This document shows, piece after piece, positions 1 through 5,074 of a stretch of 5,074 nucleotides of DNA. The notes below the pieces were generated by a model. That model saw only the letters and a program-made list of their open reading frames with translations. It was not told the DNA's origin and did no database searches. The position numbers and the translations under genes are program-made. Position 1 is the stretch's first letter, and each line of letters begins with the position of its first letter. Origin of the DNA: Campylobacter sp. (GTDB taxonomy: Bacteria > Campylobacterota > Campylobacteria > Campylobacterales > Campylobacteraceae); assembly GCA_021203945.1 (NCBI GenBank), contig JAJQAF010000057.1, positions 1-5,074 on the forward strand, written 5' to 3'.

Positions 1-338
1 ATCAAATATTATAGTTTCTATTCATTTTGCTACTCTAAACGTAAATAATATGACGAACTGCATAGCAACAAGTATTATAAAGTAAAGAATTAATTTGCTA
101 ACGGCAAAAATAATATAATCGGATCGGCTAAATTTCGTATGAAGTTGGTAAGATAAAAATATGCTTTGGTTCGATTTAAAAGAACTAAAAATCTAAATCA
201 TTCTTAAAATAGTCAAAATACAGTAGAGCAACTTAATAATTGCCCTATTTTGGTTATAACAAAACCATACTAAACTTCACCGAATGTATACTTTGGATTA
301 TCTTTAAAACAAGATAGTTTAAGATAGCATTTTAAATT
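1..338. other. Intergenic stretch after tadG with no convincing gene
   Basis: This AT-rich stretch has stop codons in all six frames and no open frame longer than about 28 codons. The only clear structure is the hairpin at 214-252. TATAAT-like hexamers occur at 114-119 (plus) and 74-79 (minus), but without a -35 box at good spacing, and such words are common in AT-rich DNA. A heptamer AAGATAG is repeated ten bases apart at 311-317 and 321-327. No tRNA, insertion-sequence end or long repeat was seen. A plus-strand frame open from the left edge to a stop at 83-85 might be the tail of a gene outside the window. Confidence 0.6.
214..252 (-). terminator. Candidate hairpin ending the tad operon transcript
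   Basis: On the minus strand, about 90 nt after the tadG stop, UAGGGCAA (247-240) pairs with UUGCUCUA (231-224) across an eight-base loop: eight pairs, of which one is G-U. The same segment on the plus strand has an A-C mismatch, so the hairpin fits the minus-strand transcript better. It is followed by CUGUAUUUUG; the U-run is short and interrupted. CAAAA (252-248) can also pair with UUUUG (218-214) to lengthen the stem beyond a bulge. The stem is only moderately GC-rich, so it may be a weak terminator or a 3'-end protecting hairpin. Confidence 0.4.
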
Positions 339-2486
339 TTATTCAAGCACCTTTTTGGTCTCATATTCAAAGCTCTTTTCTCTTGCTCCGGTGCCTGTTA
401 TCGCCGCAAACGCATCAAACAACTCGCCTAAGTCTTTAGGGAAAAAGATATGTTCGTTAGGGAAACATCCCTTATTAGTTTTAAATCTAGGAGTGCCGTC
501 TGCTTTTTTGCCATACTGTGAATAGTCGGTAGCCCACTCGTGTCGTAGCGATTTTTCATCAAATTTTGAATCACCCTCTTTCCATCCAAGAGATTGCACA
601 AAGATAAGATACATATTTACGTTTTTAGCCCCTCTCTCTTTTAGTCCCTCTTCTATCTTCCCACAAAGCCCGTAATTCTCCATAAGTTGATCAATTTGCA
701 ATGCTATTGACGCCTGTCCGACTATCTGCCCGTCAGTTAAGACTATCATGGTCTTATTGTCATTTTGTTTACTCGCAAGATGAGCCGCCCCTCTTAACAT
801 CCCGCCTAATATAAAAGTGCCGTTTTGCACCTGATGAGAGAGATCTCTGTAGCTTGCCTGCTCCCATTTTAAGGCACTTGCGTCTATTTTATTAGTTAGT
901 TTCGTCATAGGTTGTTCATAATAGTTAGGATAGCCGAAATCAACAGGCGGTTTAGTCTTATCCGGATTCGTATACTCGTCCTTATTTGTTATGCCTTTGG
1001 AAGTAAAATGGGTATGATAATACATTATGCCATACGGACGATAGTTCTCATCTATCACGTTTATATCGGTATCTATAAGATCTTCAGGACCGTAGTTGTT
1101 TCTATCAAAGCTACTCCAGTCTTTAGGCGTTAAAAATCTGTATTGAAACACCTTATCCATATCAAACATATTTGCAACGGTCTTTGGAAAATCTATCAAA
1201 ATAGATGATCCGCCGGACGTGTTTAAAAGTTCTATCATATGATAACCGGAAACACGAGAACCATAGCCCACCGAATTTCCGTATGCACACATACCATAAT
1301 AACAATTGACCGGATTGTCTCTTGTAACCTTTTGATTGCCTGAACCCACAAAGACCCTTAGTAGGCTTTTTGCGTTATCTATCTCGCCGAAATTATTTGA
1401 ATAATCTCTTTTTGTTAAATTAGTCGGTCTATTTAGATCGTCTGCCTCCGGATATTTCAATTTACCAGTTGAATCTTTTTCAACTTCACAATAAAGAAGA
1501 TCTTTTAAATCGCTAGATTCGGACTTTGCAAAAAAGTAGTCATAATTAAAGGTATTATAAATAGTGCAACCGTCTTTAAGCGGCTCGGATGCGTCCTCGC
1601 CCTTTGATAATCCTATATTATTAATATAAAAGGTGCCGGAGTATTTATCGTATCCGTTATAATCTTTATTGGCTTCTAAAGCATACCAGCTCTTAAACGT
1701 TACGGGAAGAGTATAATAAAGCCCCTCCGCCTGTTTAACCCCGTCTTTGGTTTTATAAGTAAATTTCTTTTTAACCTGAGATCCGACATTGTAAGGAACT
1801 ACGGAATAATAGACGTTTTTAGGCTTTTGTTTTTTAACGTCTCTTAAAACTTTTCTGGCGATAGCTATAACGGCTTGAAGTTGCTCTAGGTTACCGTCTT
1901 TCATCGTAGTTAGCTCGCTACAAAACTCCTGATCGTAATGCTTTGCGCCCGGAGTGCAGAGTTTGTCCAAACCATCCGCTTTCATAAGCCCTTGTCTATT
2001 AGGCATATACTCCGTTCTATCGTTTATCATGGACGGCGAAGTATCTATGACAAAGGTAAAATCGGTATTGTCGTTATTTTTGCCCTCTTGCGTATTGATC
2101 GTTTCTTTTACCTTCAGACCTCTATTAGCTTGCAAGGTTCTAACTTCGTTTGATTTAAAAAAGCTGGCCACTCTGAAGGAGCTGCTTGATTTTAACGAAG
2201 AGGAGTCTTGATCTTCGGTATTTTGCGAAGTAATATCTTGAAAATCTTGACCCGGGATATAAAAATCCCTAAAAGTTCTTGCTATCTTTGCCCGCTCAGC
2301 TTCATCGCTAAGCTCAACGCTTATTAGCGAATACTCTCTTATGGCGTTATCCAGCTTTGTCTGCGTTGAAAACAAATTCGCTCCGTCAAAGGCAAAATAG
2401 GTAGTTGCCATTACAAACGGAACCGCAACGACAAACATCATAGCTATTGCGCCTTTTTCATCCTTTTTAAATTTACTAAACATCAT
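339..2486 (-). CDS. tadG: TadG-like pilus assembly protein with split von Willebrand A domain
   Basis: A 715-residue protein anchored by one N-terminal helix (about 13-33) after a basic leader ending DEKG, with most of the chain predicted outside the inner membrane. The N-terminus resembles the Tad/TadE-TadG anchor but lacks Glu at +5 (AIAMM), so processing by TadV is doubtful. A vWA domain begins near residue 140. Its metal site (MIDAS) is complete: D148-T-S150-P-S152, a Thr in QNGTFILGGML (T557) and Asp585 in IVLTDGQ. Between the strand YYSVVPYNV (227-234) and T557 lie over 300 residues, rich in Tyr, Asn, Gly and Asp, where a plain vWA domain has a few dozen. Eight cysteines (177, 189, 307, 333, 395, 400, 608, 674) could form disulfides. 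AAAGGA precedes two adjacent ATGs; the second (2483) has the better six-base spacing. It is the last gene visible in the operon. Its role with TadE and TadF in pilus initiation or adhesion is inferred. Confidence 0.87.
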   Translation of the reverse strand: MMFSKFKKDEKGAIAMMFVVAVPFVMATTYFAFDGANLFSTQTKLDNAIREYSLISVELSDEAERAKIARTFRDFYIPGQDFQDITSQNTEDQDSSSLKSSSSFRVASFFKSNEVRTLQANRGLKVKETINTQEGKNNDNTDFTFVIDTSPSMINDRTEYMPNRQGLMKADGLDKLCTPGAKHYDQEFCSELTTMKDGNLEQLQAVIAIARKVLRDVKKQKPKNVYYSVVPYNVGSQVKKKFTYKTKDGVKQAEGLYYTLPVTFKSWYALEANKDYNGYDKYSGTFYINNIGLSKGEDASEPLKDGCTIYNTFNYDYFFAKSESSDLKDLLYCEVEKDSTGKLKYPEADDLNRPTNLTKRDYSNNFGEIDNAKSLLRVFVGSGNQKVTRDNPVNCYYGMCAYGNSVGYGSRVSGYHMIELLNTSGGSSILIDFPKTVANMFDMDKVFQYRFLTPKDWSSFDRNNYGPEDLIDTDINVIDENYRPYGIMYYHTHFTSKGITNKDEYTNPDKTKPPVDFGYPNYYEQPMTKLTNKIDASALKWEQASYRDLSHQVQNGTFILGGMLRGAAHLASKQNDNKTMIVLTDGQIVGQASIALQIDQLMENYGLCGKIEEGLKERGAKNVNMYLIFVQSLGWKEGDSKFDEKSLRHEWATDYSQYGKKADGTPRFKTNKGCFPNEHIFFPKDLGELFDAFAAITGTGAREKSFEYETKKVLE

Positions 2487-2489
2487 TTA

Positions 2490-2495
2490 TCCTTT
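2490..2495 (-). promoter_or_regulatory. Shine-Dalgarno of tadG
   Basis: The minus strand reads AAAGGA in the 12-nt gap between tadF and tadG. It lies three bases before the first ATG (2486) and six before the second (2483). The spacing favours the second ATG, which would make the protein 714 residues long. This is the only gene junction in the window where the site is not inside the preceding gene. Confidence 0.6.
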
Positions 2496-2498
2496 GAA

Positions 2499-3014
2499 TC
2501 ATCTCTGCACCACTAGGCTTTTAGCCGCTACGCTTGAACTGTTATTTTGAAAAAGCCTATAGACATCGGCGAATCTTGTTTGGTTATTTAGACAAAGAGT
2601 TACGGCGACTAAAGAGTTTTCGGTCTCGCCTATATAGTCGCTTAAGGCTATCTTCTCGTCACTTTCGCACACACCCTTTAAAAAAGTCTCTTTATTTTCT
2701 TCTCCGTCTTCGGAATAATTGTAAAATTCAATTCTTATGCCTAAATTTTCGCTATCTTTGATAAAATCTTCAGTTAGTTTTTCGGCTATCCTAAAGATAT
2801 TTTCACTATCCTCGCTAGTAAAAATACGATTTGCATAAAGCGAACTTTCTCTAACCAAAGACGCCAAATGATAGCTTATGTATTCAAGCCTTGATTTGTT
2901 TGAAAAGCTCATAGCGACGTTAAATACGATCGCTATGACAAGGCTTAAAAAGCCAAAAACAATGGCACTCTCAATCATAACCGATCCGTTTTCATTTTTT
3001 GCTAAATTTATCAT
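2499..3014 (-). CDS. tadF: Pseudopilin-like protein TadF
   Basis: A 171-residue single-pass protein. The leader MINLAKNENG is followed by SVMIESAIVFGFLSLVIAIV, so cleavage by the prepilin peptidase is expected after Gly10 and Glu15 takes the +5 position. The helix runs to about residue 36. The following region is polar and acidic (for instance SEDSEN, SEDGEENKE). Cys116 and Cys141 may pair in the periplasm. It belongs to the same TadE-like family as its neighbour and follows it in the canonical order, which is why I call it TadF. The ATG overlaps the tadE stop by four bases (ATGA), and the only purine-rich stretch upstream (AGAGAGG) is about 13 nt away, so coupling to tadE is likely. A 12-nt gap separates it from tadG. 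The family is clear; its exact role in the pilus is poorly known. Confidence 0.82.
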   Translation of the reverse strand: MINLAKNENGSVMIESAIVFGFLSLVIAIVFNVAMSFSNKSRLEYISYHLASLVRESSLYANRIFTSEDSENIFRIAEKLTEDFIKDSENLGIRIEFYNYSEDGEENKETFLKGVCESDEKIALSDYIGETENSLVAVTLCLNNQTRFADVYRLFQNNSSSVAAKSLVVQR

Positions 3015-3481
3015 TGGTTGCTTTTAACCTCTCTTGCATAGACCGCATTTGAGATGATAAGTTCGTCTTTTGAGACCAGCCCTATCGTTCGCAAAGAGAT
3101 AAAAATAGGCTCTATTTTATATTTTACGGTATATTTGGCTATCACAAAACCATTGGTTTCATCGGCTCCGCATACATCATCAGCAAGCTCTTTTACGCTC
3201 TTGCAAAAACCTATACTAATCTCGCTTGTTTCGTCATTGATCTTAATATTAAAATCATCGGCTCTTTTTTCTAAATTTTCTTTAAAATTAGAGGTAAAAC
3301 CGCTTGTTATAGTCGCGTTTTCCTTTGCGACGTTATCAACGATATAATCTATCGCGGATATTTTATAAAGCAGTATCAGCCCCTCGATAATCACGGCGAT
3401 AAGCAAAAAAAACGGCAAAAATAGCATAGCCACTTCCAAAGCGACTACGCCTTTTTGATTATTTTTGAATTTTGTTTTCAT
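3011..3481 (-). CDS. tadE: Pseudopilin-like protein TadE
   Basis: A 156-residue single-pass protein with a short basic leader (MKTKFKNNQKG) followed by VVALEVAMLFLPFFLLIAVI. This is the TadE/TadF class of prepilin peptidase site: cleavage expected after Gly11, Glu16 at +5 of the mature chain, and a hydrophobic helix to about residue 39. The remainder should be periplasmic, with Cys93 and Cys104 that could form a disulfide. In the Tad system such proteins are processed by TadV and act as minor pseudopilins; the processing is inferred. The start codon lies 23 nt inside tadD and has no recognisable Shine-Dalgarno (CAAGCAAATAGCG precedes it), so translation probably depends on ribosomes ending tadD. 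The stop overlaps the tadF start as ATGA. Which of the two small proteins is TadE and which is TadF is assigned by gene order, not by sequence. Confidence 0.82.
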   Translation of the reverse strand: MKTKFKNNQKGVVALEVAMLFLPFFLLIAVIIEGLILLYKISAIDYIVDNVAKENATITSGFTSNFKENLEKRADDFNIKINDETSEISIGFCKSVKELADDVCGADETNGFVIAKYTVKYKIEPIFISLRTIGLVSKDELIISNAVYAREVKSNQ

Positions 3482-4208
3482 CGCTATTTGCTTGATATAG
3501 TCTTGAGTTTAAGGCGGCATTTTCTATGATCGTAAAATCATCTGAAATTCCCTCCTCGCGCGCAATCTGCCTTGCAAGCTCTTTTTCCCCGTTTTTTACC
3601 AGACTATAAACAAATGCGTTTAAGAAATGGTTGTCCTTATATTCACGCAAATATAGCGGTTTAAAATAGCTCAAAGAGGCGCTATAATTTCCTTGAATAA
3701 GCTCCAAAATACCTAAATTCGCATCAATCTTATGCTCGTTTCCAAAAAGCTCTTTTGCTTTATGAAAGCTCATTTTGGCATTTTGATACTCTTTTTGTTT
3801 AGAATAGATTATCCCTTTTAAATTCCAAATATCAGCGGATTTGGGATCAAGTAAAAGCCCGTTTTCTAAAAACGTTAAAGCCTCGTCCAGCTTGTTTTCA
3901 CGCTCCAAAATAGCACCTTTTGTCAAAAATGCCGCCGCATTTTTACTGCTTAAAGCAGGCTCTATATAGTAGTTTGCATTGTTTATATCATTTATCTCAA
4001 GATATAAACCGGCTAGCTTTATCCTATCCTCTACTAAATTTTTATCATTTACCTTTTGTCTTAGCTCGCTTATCAAGCCCTCATAATTTTTTGAAATCCT
4101 TAAAAGCTGCTCTCTTTGGATGTCGCTTTCAAACATTGAAGAGGTCGTAGGTTTAATAACACAACCGCCAAACAACAACGCAATCAAAACCAATAAACTA
4201 AATTTCAT
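3459..4208 (-). CDS. tadD: TPR lipoprotein TadD of the Tad pilus
   Basis: A 249-residue predicted lipoprotein. The N-terminus has Lys2, a hydrophobic core and the lipobox LFGGC, so signal peptidase II should cleave before Cys16. Phe at -3 is unusual but allowed. The mature part is helical with tetratricopeptide-like repeats: about 63-90 (LAGLYLEINDINNANYYIEPAL), 93-124 (the clearest, ending LLLDP), 127-157 and 161-190, with a looser helical pair to about 217. The tail after 225 is polar. TadD is linked in other bacteria to assembly or stability of the RcpA secretin, acting on the periplasmic side; here that role is inferred from family and gene order. The start is well supported: AGGAGG lies six bases before ATG, inside the last tadC codons. 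The 3' end overlaps tadE by 23 nt in another frame. Other TPR lipoproteins are possible by sequence alone, but the locus makes TadD likely. Confidence 0.88.
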   Translation of the reverse strand: MKFSLLVLIALLFGGCVIKPTTSSMFESDIQREQLLRISKNYEGLISELRQKVNDKNLVEDRIKLAGLYLEINDINNANYYIEPALSSKNAAAFLTKGAILERENKLDEALTFLENGLLLDPKSADIWNLKGIIYSKQKEYQNAKMSFHKAKELFGNEHKIDANLGILELIQGNYSASLSYFKPLYLREYKDNHFLNAFVYSLVKNGEKELARQIAREEGISDDFTIIENAALNSRLYQANSDENKIQK

Positions 4209-5023
4209 TAAAATCCTCCTAAAATTTTCATAACGCCCGGTGCCGCAATAATAATAATCACGGGAAACATAAAAAATAAAATAAGCGGAACGCTCATTTT
4301 GGCGGATAGCTGCCCTATGGCTTCCTCCGTCCTTAAAAGCTCAAGCTCTCTAATCTCCATAGAAAGAGAGGTCAAGCTCTCGTAAATAGCACTTCCGTAT
4401 TTTAAACTCTGCCTTAAAGTGGTACACATCATAGATACTTCTACGCTTGGAATTTCTCTTGATAAATCAAGCAACGCTTCATCCATTCCGCTAACCTCGC
4501 TCTTTAAAAGCAGTCTGTTTAAAAACGGAGCGAAGTCTTTGTTTGTCTCCGAAATACTGTCCTGTAAAAATGCGATCGCAGCTTGAGTATCCATACCCGC
4601 TTGCACGCAAACGGCAAGCAAATCAACAAATATCGGTATATTTACACTGATATTTCTTATACGATTTTCAACGACGACTCTACGCACTATGCCCGGAGCG
4701 ACGATGAAAAAAATCAAAATACATATAGCCAGTATCGCTAAATTTTCAGACTCAATTTCTATATCCGAAATATTGACAAACAAATAAACCGTAAAAAACA
4801 CCAAAACAAAAGAGATGATTTTTAAGACTATATTTTCATCAAATTTCTTGATAAATAAAAGAAATTTATCTTGATTTTCCAAAATGGAAGTTGCGTTTTC
4901 TCTCTTTGTAAATGCATCGTATAAATCGCTATTTGACGTGATGCTTCTTGTTAAAAATTTTATTCTCTTACTCTTTTTCATCTCCAAATAAGTAAGCTCA
5001 AGCAGCAGCACTCCGAATATCAA
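4208..5023 (-). CDS. tadC: Tad pilus platform protein TadC (type II secretion F domain)
   Basis: Inner-membrane platform protein of the Tad/Flp pilus machine; with TadB it is thought to couple the TadA ATPase to pilus extension. The 271-residue frame has hydrophobic segments at about 66-83, 94-111 and 245-266. A T2SF-type cytoplasmic domain spans about 130-240, with the typical stretches IPIFVDLLAVCVQAGM and LRQSLKYG and a C-terminal SVPLILFFMFPVIIIIAAPG helix. A short hydrophobic N-terminus (2-13) is followed by a basic run KKSKR. The listed start is a TTG with no Shine-Dalgarno at normal spacing; the nearest, AGGGG, is 19 nt upstream and lies just before an ATG at 5039 in another frame. The true start is therefore doubtful: frameshift at 5022-5024, TTG at 5023, or ATG at 4981 (Met15). 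The gene overlaps tadD by one base (TAATG). The family call is firm; the first 15 residues are not. Confidence 0.9.
   Translation of the reverse strand: MIFGVLLLELTYLEMKKSKRIKFLTRSITSNSDLYDAFTKRENATSILENQDKFLLFIKKFDENIVLKIISFVLVFFTVYLFVNISDIEIESENLAILAICILIFFIVAPGIVRRVVVENRIRNISVNIPIFVDLLAVCVQAGMDTQAAIAFLQDSISETNKDFAPFLNRLLLKSEVSGMDEALLDLSREIPSVEVSMMCTTLRQSLKYGSAIYESLTSLSMEIRELELLRTEEAIGQLSAKMSVPLILFFMFPVIIIIAAPGVMKILGGF
4215..4220 (-). promoter_or_regulatory. Strong Shine-Dalgarno of tadD, within tadC
   Basis: The minus strand reads AGGAGG, then ATTTTA, then the tadD ATG at 4208, giving six-base spacing to a perfect site. The same bases encode Leu-Gly-Gly near the TadC C-terminus, so the end of tadC also serves as the ribosome site of tadD. 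It fixes the tadD start. Confidence 0.85.
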
Positions 5024-5036
5024 ACGACTTAACTAA

Positions 5037-5047
5037 CATTTTCCCCT
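5037..5047 (-). promoter_or_regulatory. Ribosome binding site and ATG probably intended for tadC, out of frame with it
   Basis: On the minus strand AGGGG (5047-5043) is followed after three bases by ATG (5039-5037), just after the probable tadB stop. It is the best initiation signal between tadB and tadC. Read straight, it gives the 13-residue peptide MLVKSFDIRSAAA and then TGA. Skipping one T in the TTT at 5024-5022 moves it into the tadC frame. The spacing is a little short for an ideal site. Confidence 0.5.
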
Positions 5048-5074
5048 CATAGCTTCCTCATTAAATATATAACG
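5047..5074 (-). CDS. tadB: Probable C-terminal end of TadB (partial, cut by window edge)
   Basis: Only the last codons lie in the window. In the chosen frame they read VIYLMRKL followed by TGA at 5049-5047. A hydrophobic stretch ending in a short basic tail is how TadB platform proteins usually finish, and tadB normally sits directly before tadC, so position and residues agree. A second open frame reads RYIFNEEAMRGKC and ends with TAG at 5035-5033. It is less hydrophobic and I prefer it less, but it cannot be excluded from so few codons. The third frame closes almost at once. TadB would be an inner-membrane type II secretion F-like platform protein working with TadC and the TadA ATPase. The identity rests mainly on gene order. 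Confidence 0.45.

Noticed and set aside
2..85. Plus-strand frame open from the left edge, ending with TAA at 83-85 (27 codons)
   Set aside because: It could be the tail of a gene outside the window, but the residues match no family I recognise, and open runs of this length occur by chance.
94..108. Small inverted repeat TTTGC / GCAAA
   Set aside because: A five-pair stem with low GC and no clean T-run on either strand is too weak to call a terminator.
90..119. Possible plus-strand promoter with TATAAT at 114-119
   Set aside because: The -35 candidates are poor (TTGCTA only 13 nt away, or TTAATT), the region is AT-rich, and no gene follows: the frames after it close within a few codons and it points at the 3' end of tadG.
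311..327. Direct repeat AAGATAG spaced ten bases apart
   Set aside because: Only two short copies in AT-rich DNA just after a gene; no operator role can be supported.
912..1133. Plus-strand open frames inside tadG (also 1938-2153 and 1954-2211)
   Set aside because: They lie opposite a well-supported vWA gene, lack ribosome sites and give proteins without recognisable domains, so they are shadows of tadG.
2534..4150. Plus-strand open frames opposite tadF, tadE and tadD (2534-2761, 3054-3347, 3920-4150)
   Set aside because: The opposite strand carries clear pseudopilin and TPR lipoprotein genes; these frames have biased composition typical of antisense reading and no start signals.

Overview
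The window holds the downstream part of a Tad (tight adherence, Flp type IVc pilus) assembly operon, all on the minus strand and read from right to left: the end of a probable tadB, then tadC, tadD, tadE, tadF and tadG. The gene order matches the distal half of the classical tadZABCDEFG cluster. The DNA is AT-rich, and its codon use (AAA, TTT, AGC, frequent AAATTT) together with the protein style suggests a Campylobacterota genome, probably a Campylobacter of the oral or gut group. The genus is an inference from style, not from a marker gene.

Layout. At 5047-5074 there are a few codons that probably end tadB. tadC (4208-5023) encodes one of the two inner-membrane platform proteins. tadD (3459-4208) encodes a TPR lipoprotein. 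tadE (3011-3481) and tadF (2499-3014) encode small pseudopilin-like proteins, each with a Gly/(4 residues)/Glu processing motif followed by a hydrophobic helix. tadG (339-2486) encodes a large membrane-anchored protein with a von Willebrand factor A (vWA) domain whose two halves are separated by a long insertion. The genes overlap or nearly touch (1, 23 and 4 nt overlaps, then a 12-nt gap), so they are almost certainly one transcript with coupled translation. Positions 1-338 hold no convincing gene. They carry one hairpin that may end the operon transcript.

How the genes work together. From knowledge of the Tad family, TadB and TadC form the membrane platform driven by the TadA ATPase. TadD is thought to help assemble or stabilise the outer-membrane secretin complex. 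TadE and TadF are processed by the prepilin peptidase TadV and act with TadG as minor components or an initiation complex of the pilus. Pilin (flp), tadV, rcpA, tadZ and tadA are not in this window and would be expected to the right.

The best lead is at the tadC 5' end. A well-placed ATG just after tadB is one frame away from the main tadC frame, and removing a single T would join them into a natural TadC N-terminus. The second lead is the roughly 300-residue insertion inside the TadG vWA domain. I see no CRISPR array, insertion sequence, tRNA, rRNA or sign of an unrelated new system.
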